Source of the DNA: Salvator merianae | Lineage: Eukaryota > Chordata > Lepidosauria > Squamata > Teiidae | Direction: 5' to 3' | DNA length: 64,000 nt | Assembly (NCBI GenBank): GCA_003586115.2 | Contig: QVOM02000112.1 | Coordinates: 101,507,174-101,571,173 of the forward strand | Part shown: one piece after another, positions 1 through 11,309 of the stretch | How positions within the stretch are numbered: position 1 is the first letter of the stretch | Layout of the letters: the number at the start of each line of letters is the position of its first letter | Translations under genes and position numbers: made by a program | The notes under the pieces: model-generated | Told to the model about the DNA's origin: nothing | Database searches by the model: none | The model's input: the letters and a program-made list of their open reading frames with translations, nothing else

Positions 1-947
1 TGCGTAAAACACTACAAGGTACATACAGCTCTCTCTAATGCACAAGATTTCTCTGCTACTTTGTTCATTCCTTGCATATCTTCTCCGCTCAGCCAGTTTT
101 GACATTTATGAGGTTAGAGAAGCTTATGATTGCAAATTTCTGCATATACGATGAAATAACTATTTTAATAGCTACATTAAAGTGCACTATCTGTTTTCTT
201 GTTCCTGTTAGCAAAAGTAATCTTATGGCCTAGTCATAACAACATCAACCTTAATATATACTTATGCATCTTTCTCTGTTCGGTTACACAGATGTGAAAT
301 GTCTGCTTTAAAAGGAAAAAAGACACACAGTTTAGATAATCTAATGCAAGGTTGCTGAATTACAACTCTCATCCTTCCTTGCTGTTGGACAGGCGTGACT
401 GGACTCATGGGAAATTTAGTTTGGCAATATCATGGCACCTTAATTTGGCCACCATGATCTAAGCTAACCTCTTCCCTTCTATACTTCCTGACCAGTTTTA
501 TCTCAATCACTTTTCCCCCCACTTCCAATTATAGAGAAGTGAACTCGGGTTAACAATTGTTAAGGAATAATTCAAGTCAAGAGATGGAAAAAAAAACAAA
601 TGATGTAAGCAGCAGCAAAGTTCCATGAGAGATTATAGCCTCTCTCCTCCAAATGCATAAATTCCTGCAGAAGGTTTCAGGACTGGATTGCAAGGATATC
701 TAGGATTAGCTTTTATTTATTATTAGGATGATCTTATTATTATAAGTATTATTATAATATACTGCAAAGATCTTGATTAAAAGACAACATATAGTAACAA
801 GGAGCTTCAACATGCCTCTCTCCCCAAAGTGTCCTCAAGCTACTCCTCTACAGGCAGAAATTGTCTCAGAAACTGGAAGAGTAAGATAAGAAGCTTTGAG
901 TGCTCCTCCTAGTGAAGAGATGCTTTAAAAGCTCTGTCTGACTGGAA
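1..947. other. AT-rich intronic DNA, nothing recognised
   Basis: Lies inside the FRY intron that leaves the window on the left. It shows AT-rich sequence with short A and T runs (for example around 588 and 715-760) but no repeat family, exon or RNA gene that I can support. Confidence 0.6.
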
Positions 948-1797
948 GGGTTTTTCCGCACTTACTGGTGAGCTGGTACAGTGTTCCCTGTAGTCTTCTT
1001 CAGGGCCTCTTTCTTCCATACACACTGGTGTGGACCAGAGAAGCCCTGCTCTCTGCTAGAATGCTCCATCCACACTGGATGGAGAGTAGGCCAGACTAGA
1101 TGGCCATATATATACTTTATTGAAAGATTTTGTAGTTTTATCACATGTCCACCATATATGATAAAAAGTGCCTTCATGCCTTCATGAGTTCCACATTTGC
1201 AGCAGACATTAGGAACACCTTTGCACATTTCAGTTAATTTCTCCAATGTTATGACTTACATCATCTTATAAAAAAATTTCTCAACATTGTTACATAGTAC
1301 GAATTTCAATTCCTTCAGCCACATTTTCTCCCACTGATCCATCTGTATATTATAACCAAAATTTTACTCTATTTTACCACACAATCTTTAACCAGCTTTT
1401 CTTCTGTCTCAAATTTCAGCAAAACCTTATACATTTTCACAGCACCATGCTCATCATTGATACACAAAAAAGGCCTAGAATCACATAACTGAGCCATGGA
1501 AGTATGTGAATGAGGCACATGCCTCCATGTTCCAGTTCACTGGAAGACCCGTTTCAGTGGAGCACCAAACAGGCTCCAAAATGGGTCACCCAGGGACTAC
1601 AAGGCGACGAACTCAAGTCAGAAATGTCAGCTCCGACACTTGTGCAAGCTTCAGGTTCAGTGGTAACTGTCCCGGAACAGCTGTTCAAAAGCAGATGGTG
1701 TTGTTCTGGGACGCATGGACCCATCCAGCTGATGGACTGCTCCAGTAGAAATGCACTGGCTGGAACAGTCCACCTCAAAGTAAGTGTGGAAATGGCC
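948..1797. mobile_element. TIR element, type B, interrupted by an L1 fragment
   Basis: The left end GGGTTTTTCCGCACTTAC and the right end, whose reverse complement reads GGCCATTTCCACACTTAC, are terminal inverted repeats of the GGGCC group. The inner part matches the element at 12934-13431 (shared gagagtag-ccagacta block and the shared cccgtttcagtgg / actcatttcagtgg block). The flanks are GAA and AAA, so a 3-bp TSD is at best partly preserved. The middle, about 1106-1495, is replaced by L1 sequence. Confidence 0.75.
1106..1495 (-). mobile_element. L1 LINE ORF2 C-terminal fragment (decayed)
   Basis: On the minus strand the reading frame gives the L1 ORF2 C-terminal signature: MCKGVPNVCCKCGTHEG, then TFYHIWWTCDK, which is the Cys-rich block followed by the WW-C motif typical of vertebrate L1. 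A tandem duplication of 8 bases (cettcatg-type repeat, read ccttcatg, near 1170-1186) shifts the frame between the two blocks. Upstream, the frame carries stop codons. No poly-A tail or TSD is seen, so this is an internal piece. Confidence 0.85.
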
Positions 1798-2850
1798 AAA
1801 ATCAGGAAATGTCTGTTCAGGGGACAGATGAGATTGGGGACTGCAGTGTGATTTGTATGGCTTTTTCACCCACCTAGGAGCTTCCCTCCATTTTGTCTTG
1901 GCAGGAGGCAAGAATACGGTGCAAAGAGTTTTGCCTCCTCCAGATCACCTCTTTCATCTGGTTTTCAATCAAAAGTGTGAGGGACAGGTGAAAAAGAGTG
2001 CGAGACGTAATTTCTGTTTGCCTCCTTCTCTTCTCTCTGAAGCTTCCTACATGTGTTTAGCATGTGAAAAGCTTCAATCTATCTCAACAAGGCATTCTGG
2101 TGACTTCTTCCTGAGGACAGCCTGAACCTATCCTTGTCTAGAAGCACCTTAAACCTACTTTGATGCAGACATTTCTCCATTAGCTCTATGCAAGGTTTAT
2201 AAAAACAAAATATGATACTGTGGTGCATCTTAAATGAAGATTCCTATCCAAATTTGTAATAATTTTTAACATAAAATTAGTTATTTCAAACATTACCCAT
2301 ACAAAATATTGACTTTTCTATTAGGTAAGGTTTTCCATGCCATGAGATACATTTTAAGCTCAGTTATGATGTGCTTTCCTTTAAGATTTGACACTCCTTT
2401 ACACTGAACCCTGAATTCATACATTGCTTTAATGACAACTAGATGTCTAAATAACATAGTGCCACAGAGGTAATGGATGTGAACTAAAAATAAATCAGGC
2501 CATAAAATGGGAAATATAAAAGAGGAGTCAAGGGAAGTTAATAAATGTCAGTTTCTTTCAACCACTAGACTATTATTTGTGCATTCGAAAGAAACCTCCT
2601 GAAAATATAAATCAGTTTTCTGCTTTTTCCAGAAGTGCATAGCAATTTTAAGGACGGCTACTCCACTAACCTCAAATGAAATGTTTGTAATAGAAGATTA
2701 TAAGGTCTGAAATAAAAATCAACTTCCTTCCATTTTGGAAAAGCCTTAAGCAAGCATTAAGCTTTTAACATTTAAAATAAAAATTACAGTGGCCATGTTT
2801 GAATCTCACAGTGTATCATGGTTTGATGTGATAACCGTGAATACAATGAA
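1798..2850. other. Intronic DNA, nothing recognised
   Basis: AT-rich unique-looking sequence between two type B elements. Short ORFs here have no recognisable domains and no splice context. Confidence 0.55.
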
Positions 2851-3385
2851 GGCTGTTTCCGTGCTCACCTTGCTTGGAGTAGTTTAACATTGCTCCAGCC
2901 TGTTCCAGACCAAGCTCAGCAGGTGCTTTCTGCAACACAAGGGTGGGAACACCGTCTGCCTGGACTAACACCAGAAGCAATGTGGCAGTGCCATGGCTGT
3001 TCCAGGCCACACAATCAACTTCCTGCCCAAAGCACTACCCACCCCTGCCACTCATTTGTTGTGTCTTGTGCACAAGGGCGGGGCTGAACAGAACAGTTTT
3101 TGAAGGTAGCATGCCTACCTTTGTGTCAGGGTTTCAAAAAGATCTTCAGAAGCTTGCATAAGCTCCGAAGACGGGGCTGTGATTCCTTCCTTGTTTCATA
3201 CCAGGTGTGGAAGCACAGAAGGCTGGATCAAGATGGTTTGGGACAGTGGTAGACCTCTTCAAAACAGGTCTACAGCTAATCTGGATCAAAGGACTGTTCT
3301 GGGCCCGTAGAGCACTAGTCCAATGTGGATGAAGTATACAAGGCGGCTGCTAGATCCAGTCGACTGAACGAGTGCGGAAACAGCC
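2851..3385. mobile_element. TIR element, type B (reverse relative to 11876-12438)
   Basis: Left end GGCTGTTTCCGTGCTCACC; right end reads GAGTGCGGAAACAGCC, giving about 17 bases of inverted repeat. Its first 150 bases align with the reverse complement of the right part of 11876-12438 (shared ttggag-agtttaac and agcaggtgc blocks). Flanks are GAA and TAA, a 2-of-3 match to a 3-bp TSD. No coding capacity. Confidence 0.7.
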
Positions 3386-4810
3386 TAAGCTACAGCACAT
3401 GCCCTCTTCCTACCCCTGAGGCAGGCAAAATGAGGAACCCAGAGATTCTGCTTTCTCTTTTACTCTGCTACAGTTTATTTTGTCATTTGGAGCAACAGTT
3501 AAGTCCACTGCAAACCTGTTTATCCAAACTCTTCTTGATCAGGTGGCAAGACGAATCGGATGTGACATGGAGGGTTTTGAACATGGCACTGCATCTTGTG
3601 AATATAGCATTAAATGATGGTTTGTGATGTACTAATAAGGCCATTATCATTTTCTTTCAACCCATGGCAATCTGGACATGACTTCTAGCCTCAATTAATC
3701 CACAGACACATGCTATACTTCTTAAGCAGTGTTAGGGAATACCAATAAAGTAAAGGAGAGGAGAAATGAGACTAAAGGGAGGGAATGAAAACTGTGGCAG
3801 CTAAGGATGTGCAGTAGGACCTTGCAACCATACTGACACACCACACACACAATTGACAGGGTTTGATACTGAATGACGGCCTGTAAAAGTAGGAAACTCT
3901 GAAGGATTCAGATAACAAAGCACTAGCAAGAGCTTCTTTCTTGTTACAGGAATAGCTAAGATGGAATGGGCTCCTGGCAGAGAAAGCAGGATGGGCTACC
4001 ATGAAAACAAAATCATGCAGTGTTCTGTAACCAACCTCAATAGCCAGCGAAATCAGATATGTGTAGGCTGCTGAGACAACCATGGAAGTTTCAGGGGATC
4101 TTTTGGTTACTGGACCCCTGGCAAAAAGCTGGCCCTACCCTGTGGAAGCTGGGTGGTAGATAGAACTAAAAGTGATTGTTGAATTTAGCATTTTGCCAAG
4201 ATGACACAGCAAACTCCAAATGTCAAGCCTGCACTTAGTGCTGGCACTTTGTTTCTTCAAGCTCTGACAACTTCCTGCTGATCTGGGGACCTCAGCACGG
4301 CTGCACATGACTAGTGCCAGCTATGCACGCTCCAGTTCTGGAAACAGTTTTAGAAATTCCCAGTTTGGGAAATAAATTTAGAAATTTTATGTATTAAAAC
4401 GGAAAGAATATCAACCAAGCAAATATACAAAACAATCTGTGGATGTAACTAAGAAATCCAGCTACAGATTACTGAGCTGAATTCTCCATCCTTTTGATAG
4501 GAATCTATGTAGTAATTTCAGGACATTTTTTTAATCACAAAAGCCCTAGCTACATACAAGTCTTCCCTCCTGTCTTAAATGGAAATCCATTTGAATTTCA
4601 CATCACGAAAGAACAGACCCAAAATAGATCATTCATGTCCAGTGTGTTTGTTTTCCTGACACACCAAGAAAAGTAATGTCTGACGTTCAAGGGATTACTC
4701 AGCTTGATATCACACCCTGTCCAAAACACCTCTCACACACATTGTAAATTATGGTCTTCACAACATGTAGACCAATGGCAACTCTCCTTTTTCCTCTTCC
4801 CTGCTCTTAC
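3386..4810. other. Intronic DNA, nothing recognised
   Basis: No repeat family, exon or RNA gene was recognised. Several small ORFs occur on both strands but show no domain, codon bias or splice signals worth reporting. Confidence 0.5.
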
Positions 4811-5228
4811 AGAAAGCACTCCTCTCTTTTTCTGTTGCCTGTACCTGTGTACAAGTGGTTTTGTGTGTCTCTGCTCCTGTGAAAATGTGATTCTGTGCCA
4901 ACCCATTTCTGAGCAGGAATGTTCTTGTGCCTGTCCATTTTTACTCCCACACAGCTGCATGTTTCCCCTGCCCCATCCAAGCAGCAATAGTTAAGTTTGC
5001 ACCTCCCATCTCATTTTCTGTCCTCTGGTCCTGCCAAAAGTTCTCCTCTCTTTTCCTGTACAAAATAGGTCCTATGCATCTCTGCTCCAATGCAAAAGTA
5101 TTCCTATGCAAATATATTTTGGGAAAGAATGTTCCTGCACCTGTCTATTTTCTGTCCCACCTAGCTGCTTCTCCTATACCTGACTGTGCAGCACTAGTTA
5201 GGTTTGTGGGACTAAAATCGATTTTCAG
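4811..5228 (+). repeat. Imperfect tandem duplication, unit about 210 bp
   Basis: Two diverged units lie side by side. Matching landmarks are cctctctttt at 4821 and 5045, tctctgctcc at 4868 and 5079, gaatgttc at about 4918 and 5129, and gttaagtttg / gttaggtttg at 4990 and 5197, giving offsets of 207-224. The units are pyrimidine-rich. I do not recognise the unit as a known transposon. Confidence 0.75.
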
Positions 5229-5330
5229 AGCAGATTATGTAGTTTGGTTAGAAGGTCCAAAAGCAGCACTTCTGCATAAATCTGCACACAGAAAACTACA
5301 GTAGCACCTAAAGACTAAATTCAGGAACTT

Positions 5331-5395
5331 CTTCCCTTCCCTTCCCTTCCCTTCCCTTCCCTTCCCTTCCCTTCCCTTCCCTTCCCTTCCCTTCC
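5331..5395 (+). repeat. (CTTCC)13 microsatellite
   Basis: Thirteen uninterrupted CTTCC units. This explains a glycine/lysine-like repeat in an open frame on the other strand, which is not a gene. Confidence 0.97.
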
Positions 5396-6235
5396 CATCT
5401 GCAAACATTGGGTTGAAATGTCTTCCTCAGCAGAAACTGATGCAATGCAAAGTAAAACGTGCGTAGCTACCCCAAAGGTGACGACAGAAACATGCACTGA
5501 CAGATACAAAAACACACGAATCGATACAGCGGATTACACAGAAAACTGGTACAGGACTGCTTCACTATCCATCACATGATGGGCCTTTGACATCAAAAAT
5601 TCCCAGCTCTTATCCAGTTGTTTTTGACTGCTCAGTGGAAATTCACATGTAACTGGTACCAGAGACTGAACCTGTAATGAGCATCATCCTGTGAAACCTG
5701 CACACAGTTCCTTGTTCCCAGACTGACACAGTGAGAACTGAATCTGCCAGTCTGTTCAACTAAAACAACCTTTCAGGAATTCCAAACCCTATCAGCCTGC
5801 AGGCCCGTGATACTCTGAGATCAAACATTCTTCTTAACCCATAATCTTTCATCAGAGTAAGTAAGTCTCTTAAATGGTGTTAAAGGATTTTTTTTTAAAT
5901 CCCTATTTTATATTTTTTTATTTACTATTATTATATCTTGTCTTTCTTCTGAGGAGTCCCACTTCCCCCCAATGAATTGCTACACTTAAAAAAGAAAAGC
6001 AGCAGCATAGGGTAGAGATGAGAAATGAAATCTTCAATCCAGCAAATACAAAACTGTTAGAAAAGAAATGAGAAGGAAGGAGCGTAGGCAAGACAAATCT
6101 CTCCAGCTGAGTGTAGGAACCATGACTAATGTGCAGAGCTTTAGCAGGCTCACAGGTAGCCTGTGAAATCACAAGACATTAATTGTGGGACCACAGGGAC
6201 ACTAAAAAAGCAGTTAAGTACAAGATGTAACTTAC
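5396..6235. other. Intronic DNA next to the FRY exon, nothing recognised
   Basis: Unique-looking sequence with no repeat I can name. It begins the intron downstream of the 54-nt FRY exon (donor GTAAGT at 6235-6230). Confidence 0.55.
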
Positions 6236-6289
6236 CTGATCAAACTGGGGATCTTCTCCACGTTGGAGAGATTTGCTGAGAGGTTTTTC
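6236..6289 (-). CDS. FRY: FRY, next coding exon (54 nt)
   Basis: This is a micro-sized exon of exactly 18 codons on the minus strand, reading EKPLSKSLQRGEDPQFDQ. It has phase 0 on both sides, so it joins directly to the MAEPL end of the exon at 37204-37403. The joined peptide matches the conserved FRY N-terminal sequence as I recall it. The acceptor is TTTTATTTCAG, ending at 6290, and the donor is GTAAGT, starting at 6235; both are canonical. The intron separating it from the upstream exon is 30,914 bp. The following FRY exon (which in other vertebrates continues with a serine-rich stretch and a conserved LFDWYKRQNG motif) is not visible in 1-6230, so the next intron runs off the left edge. 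Confidence 0.93.
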
Positions 6290-6972
6290 CTGAAATAAAA
6301 CACAAATATATTCATTGTGTATGGAACAATATTGTGCAATGATCTTTGTTGTAATTATAAGATCCATTTTAATTCAGAAAACTGAATAACCATATTTCAC
6401 AAAAGAAAAAGTAGTAGGAAGAGAAGGTTTGCATAAAAATCTGACAGATTCCTTAAGAAACACTGAAACACAATTACAAGCAGCAATAATGCTATTTGCA
6501 TTTAGAGAAGCTGTTTTAATTTAACACTGAACTGAACTTTATTTTTTCAAACAAAAGATTCATTTTAGTTTTCAGAAGAGGAAGTAGGCAAGGTATTTTT
6601 ATATTTGGAACTTTGATTATATTTTTTCCATAAAGGGAACACCCCCCAATACAGCACCATCTCAGAAAAAACATCGCTTGATGAAATATAGTTGTGTCTT
6701 CTTTCTTGCCAGCTAGCTTCTTGCAAAGAAACCATGAGTGATAATTATAATTGTCTTTTTCTAGCCCCTCAAATCCGGGTAGGTTGAGTTGGGTATGACC
6801 TACTTTACATATTATGCAAATTAAGCTGTTTTGGGAAATACAATACCTGTAAGTTATAATGTCAAAACATACAAATCACGGCAAACAGGGGTTTTTTTTA
6901 CATCCTTCCTCCTGGCTCTCAATTTCTAAAGGTGCAAGTTTTCTATAGCCTTTGCAGACCCATCCCAATCAA

Positions 6973-6991
6973 GATAAATAGATAGATAGAC

Positions 6992-7022
<31 letters not shown>

Positions 7023-7046
7023 TACATACATACATACATATATATT
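6973..7046 (+). repeat. Compound tetranucleotide microsatellite (GATA/GACA/TACA)
   Basis: A run of GATA units passes into GACA units and then into TACA and TA units, about 74 bp in all. Confidence 0.95.
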
Positions 7047-7591
7047 TGTGGACTACACAGCATCTTCTCAAAATACATGTAATTTTCGTTCACATGAAAC
7101 TGATTGTTAAATCACAATCTCTATATTTTAGGCTATCAGATAAAGGGCTACAAATCCAAATTGACTTTCATAAGACTACTCTTCACTCCAAAGTCACATG
7201 CTTCAGTGATACAGATCCCTGGACGTCTCCACTTCAAAATGGAGGAACTCATGGATGCTCAGAAAGGCACCCTCTGCTGCCACATCTTCATTCATGGTCT
7301 TACCAGGTGCCTCGCCATGATCATGCTACCCCCTTCACACGTGTGATTGCCATCAGAGGCACCATGTTTGCACAACCAGCTGCTGGGAATGGTGCCTCTA
7401 TGCTCCAAAATGGAGATGCAAAAACATCTTTCTTAGTGGCAGATCAGGACACCTCCTCCATCACCCACAATGGAGCCACCTTGCTCCAAAAGCAGAGACC
7501 TGGCCACAGTATCTTCCTTGAATCATCCCCAAATATAGCTATTTTTATGTGTCTGAGGATGCATCCAGACAGGCTGTAAAAGCTGGGCATA

Positions 7592-7651
7592 TCCCGGGGC
7601 TATGTTGAAATTGCCAGACGTGTCCCTGGCAATCCCAACATAGCCCCGGAA
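7592..7651. repeat. Hairpin-forming inverted repeat
   Basis: Arms of about 25 bases: TCCCGGGGCTATGTTG starts the left arm and the right arm ends CAACATAGCCCCGGAA, with about 22 of 25 positions pairing around a loop of about 10 bases. The same CCGGGGCTATGTTG core recurs at 21899-21938, so this belongs to a dispersed family; a nearby CATCCAGACAGG at about 7563 may be its end. Confidence 0.75.
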
Positions 7652-8299
7652 TACTGCATGAAAAACATAAAGTCACACCTACAGGAACAAACGTCTCCAT
7701 TACAGAAGTACTGTACACATTATACAACAAGTTTATTTTGTGCATGTCACCATTGGCTGCACAGAGGATAAAGAAGAAAAACTTACAAGCTAAAATACAC
7801 TTTTTTAAAAAGTCATTACAGAGATACAACGACAGGATCTTAGCCAGCAGTGAGTGACAGGAAAAGAAATCTTGGGGTAGTAAATAATGCAAACAAGAAG
7901 ATGTTGTGCAGCCTGTGTAAAGGCAGTAGCTATGAAAAAAGCTAAACTGCATGCTAAGGGATAGACCCCATATAGACCTACTTATCAGTTAATATCAATG
8001 GGAAAGCCCTTCTTGGTAGTGCCAACTCTATCAACAAGGGCATGTAAGAGGGCCTTCTCTGTGGTAGCCCCTAGGCTGTGAAGTGACCACCTCCTTTCTG
8101 AGATGTGTCTATCCCTCCCGCTGTACAGAGACACATGGTGAAGATGCATCTCTGTGGCTTAGCTCTTTCCTCCCTTTTCAGGCCCAGTTACAGGTTGTTT
8201 TATTGCAACTGTTCCTGATACTTCTGGGTATAAGCTGGGATAGAAATGTAAATACATATCTAAATAGAAAAGGAAAATTAAATTCTAACTTCATCATGT

Positions 8300-9299
8300 C
8301 CTTTTACAAACTGACGGTGTGGCCACATCTATTCTACTGTGTACAGCTTAAGTTGCCATACCTGAACACTCAACTAAAATAATCAAAGGGCTGAAGCAAC
8401 TCTCCTGTAAAGAAAGTTTACAGCATTTGAGGCCTTTTTCGGTCTAGTAAAAATGCAAGAAAGCAAAGACATAAAAGAAAGATGGAAAATTATGCACGGC
8501 ATGAAGGAATTAGATAAGAAGTTTCTTCTCCCTCTTGCCAAATACCAGTACCAGGGATCATCCAGGAGAGCTGAATGTTGAAAGAGTTATGACAGGCAAG
8601 ACAGGAGGCAGCATTTCATCACACTGCACACAAGGGACTACTCATTTTAAGACCACAAGATGTGGCCATCATCCTTAGATGACTTCCAAAGAAGATCAGG
8701 CAAATTCATGGAATCAGCTGTATCAATAGTTGCTGCTTATGAACTCCAGTGCTGGACATGGAGTTCCCTCTAAAGACCACATGCTTAACATACTCAGTGG
8801 TTTAACATACTCAGGACCTGCTTATAAGTTTCTCAAAGGCACTCGCTTGGTCATAGTACTCGATGGGCCATTGTTCTAATTCAAGAGCCTTTTTGCCCCT
8901 TCCACCGTTGAATGTTCACCAGCACAGAGACCATCCACACTGTGAGGTCTTTGAACAGAACGTCAGCAGGATAAGAGCATTCAGAGTGCGAATGCTGGTG
9001 TCCTGCTGTTGTTCTGTGCCATGACAGCAGCCAGGAAGCTTCTGGCCACTGCCATGGTGACTGGCAATATCACACGACTGCACAGGTGCAGCGTGCTGCG
9101 CACCTATGTGTTTACACCTAGAGGCAGGTGTACCAGGAGCAGTCCAGCTCCACAGCAGATAGCAATCGGGAGCAGCTGTAGTATGGTCCAGATCACCAAG
9201 GCCTCTGCAAAGTGCAGGAGGCACTTGACTAGTGAGTGTCCCTGACGCTCACTAGCTTCAAGTGCAAAAAAGCCCCAACAAACTACTTCTGTTCTTATG
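8300..9299 (+). mobile_element. CR1-like LINE 3' region ending in TTCTTATG, split by a TIR element
   Basis: The 3' part of a non-LTR retrotransposon: the aaaattatgcacggcatgaa block, then caaattcatgga, then gatgggccattgttct near the 3' end. The same order is seen in the copies at 9630, 16618 and 30188. The LINE tail is interrupted at 8885-9275 by a type C element and resumes with caacaaactacttctgttcttatg. It is 5' truncated and has no open reading frame. I call it CR1/L3-like from the tail; the exact subfamily is not certain. Confidence 0.75.
8885..9275 (+). mobile_element. TIR element, type C, inserted in a LINE tail (TSD CAA)
   Basis: 391 bp, starting GAGCCTTTTTGC and ending GCAAAAAAGCCC. 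It is flanked by CAA at 8882-8884 and 9276-9278. Removing the element and one CAA rejoins the LINE 3' tail. Internal hairpins surround the cagcattc-type and gctccacagc-type blocks shared with other type C copies. Non-coding, so non-autonomous. Confidence 0.88.
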
Positions 9300-9629
9300 A
9301 TGTTATATTAGAAAAACAAGCCCAATCTTTGTTAATGAATATTCAGTATCTGTCAGATATGTCAGTATGTCAACATCTCATCAGTATGTCAGAACGGCAT
9401 TTACTGAAGCAAGCAGAGCAGGACCCACACGAGGGAGGCACCTGCTGCTACAAGGCCAGGAGTGGGAAGTATGCTGTATGCATGTGTCCCACCCCACCAT
9501 GAAAATGTCAGAGCCAGCAAAGACTATTTCAGAAAGTACAGGAAATGGCCCTGGAAATCAGCCATTTTCCAGTGCTTTCCAAAGTAGGATTGTGTTTGTT
9601 GCCCAAAAGAAAGTTCTTAAGTTCTTATT

Positions 9630-10302
9630 TTAGACAAATTCAGGAAGATCAGGGGCCTTTCCACACTTTCCATTGTGGAATGTTTGCCAGCAAATATTCC
9701 ACGGTGGAATAGACCTCGCAGCACGGAGACCGTCCGCACTGTGAGGTCTTAGAACAGAATGCCAGCAGGATGCCAGCATTTGCAGTATGAGTGCTGGTGT
9801 CCTGCTTGCATTCCATGCCATGACCGCATCTGGGAAGCTGCTGGCTGCAGCTGTGGTGACCAGCCACACCATGACACACAGCTGTGCGTTCTCACCCAGA
9901 AGCAGATGTGAATGTATTGTACTGGGAGCAGACCAGCTGCTCCTGGTACAGCTGTGGAGTACAATTTTGTGCTCCACAGCTAGGAGCAATTGGGAGCAGA
10001 AGAAGTCTGCTCCCGATCACTTGACTAGTGAGCATCCCTGACACTCAGTAGCTTCAAGTGCAAACAGTTCCCAGGGGTATCAATGGCTACTGAAATGGAT
10101 GCCTAGACACTATCTCTGGGTTGGATGCAGGATGTCTCTAAAGACCACTTGTAGGGAGTTGAGAGCAGGTGAGGAGTTCATCTTCATCTTCTGCTTGAGA
10201 ATGTCTAGAAGCACATGTTGGGCCTCTATTAAGATGGCATGCTGGACTAGAAGGGCTATGGCTTGTTCTGGCAGGGCTTCTCTCATCTTCTTGTGTTCTT
10301 AA
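9630..10302 (+). mobile_element. CR1-like LINE 3' end, split by a TIR element
   Basis: A short left piece (acaaattcaggaagat) and a right piece from 10072 (caggggtatcaatggctact through ggactagaagggctatgg to cttgtgttctta) make one LINE tail of the same family as 16618-17217. The intervening 9653-10071 is a type C element. Confidence 0.75.
9653..10071 (+). mobile_element. TIR element, type C, inserted in a LINE (TSD CAG)
   Basis: 419 bp; starts GGGCCTTTCCACACTTTCC and ends in CAAGTGCAAACAGTTCC. Flanked by CAG at 9650-9652 and 10072-10074. Excision in silico gives gaagatcaggggtatcaatg, matching the undisturbed LINE copy gaggacagggtgtatcaatg at about 16981. Contains several internal hairpins and no coding capacity. 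Confidence 0.85.
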
Positions 10303-10803
10303 GTGCTGTAAGGTAAGCTGCATCTTTGGTAGCTTGGTGGCAGAGTGGGAGAAAGCACTGTGAGAGTGATTTCTCCTACTCTGCTGATAATGCATTGTTG
10401 ACAGCACTTATGGTGGGATGGGTGCTTGATGGGTGGGGGGGATGTGTGACCCCTAGACTCTTCCAGTGCTCCTACGGTGCCATTTCAGCACTGTGTCGAT
10501 TCTGCCAGAGTCTTATGACAGAAAGAGAAATGTTGCTAATCATGAACTAAAATTGAAAAATGCTCCACATAAATTCTTTGCCCTCCTAGACGTGGAAAGG
10601 CCTCTTTGTCCACTCCTCTAGGAAATTAAATTTATTTTTTCTTGTGCACTTGGCTGAGGAAAAACACAATCTGTTACCAAATTGGCTGTCCTTGACAGAT
10701 GCACTCACTCCTCAGCTCCCTCCTGTTTTCCAGGCCATGAAATATCAGTGTTCTCACATCACTTTTTCCAAGGACCCCACTGGGTAACTCAATTCTCTAC
10801 TGA

Positions 10804-11024
10804 AGGCAATCTCGCCCTGGCTTATATACCAGACCAGCAAGCGTATTATCAGCCTCTCCTCCACACACTGATGCAGTCTAAGGGAGGTCCCACTCGGGCC
10901 TCCCCACCTGGGGTCTCCCTTAGGGGCCTCCTGTCTAGAGCATCCCTTAGACTGTACCAGAGTGTCGAAGGGAGGCTCCTAGTATGCCTTCTACTCCGGT
11001 ATTCCAGTCAGTGCAAAATTGCCC
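10804..11024. mobile_element. TIR element, type E, diverged palindrome
   Basis: Ends AGGCAATCTCGCCCTGGC and, from the other side, GGGCAATTTTGCACTGAC. The halves mirror each other through taagggaggtccc / gggtctccctta and related blocks. It is related to 11310-11487 by the ggaggctcctagtatgc block. No matching TSD is seen. Confidence 0.65.
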
Positions 11025-11309
11025 ACAGAGGAGGGATACATGTGTACATGAACCTTAATCATGCATACTTCTCTTTCCTCTCATTTCAATGTGACTTTCA
11101 TTTTCAATTAATCAAAACTGAACAAACTGTGGTGAGAAGTTAGTGTAAACTGAAATAAGTTATATGGAAATTGAGGTTAATGATCCTCACGTGTCTCAAT
11201 AAAAAGACTCTGATCTGGGTGTAACAAGAAACTGTGATTAGTCAAAAAATAAACCAAAAGCTCCAACTGCCTCCTCCCAGACTGTAAAAGGAAAAGTACA
11301 AGGAACAAA

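Noticed and set aside
5321..5515. ORF with a repeated Gly-Lys-Gly-Arg-Glu pattern
   Set aside because: It is the translation of the (CTTCC)13 microsatellite on the other strand.
1..6230. Following FRY exon (LFDWYKRQNG region)
   Set aside because: No matching frame was seen on the minus strand, so it most likely lies beyond the left edge.
7046..7579. 177-codon ORF on the plus strand, the longest in the window
   Set aside because: It starts in a microsatellite flank, has no recognisable domain, no splice context, and runs into a dispersed hairpin repeat. In 64 kb of intronic DNA an ORF this long can arise by chance.
10682..11143. 153-codon ORF on the plus strand
   Set aside because: It overlaps the diverged type E palindrome at 10804-11024, so the open frame is a by-product of the repeat.
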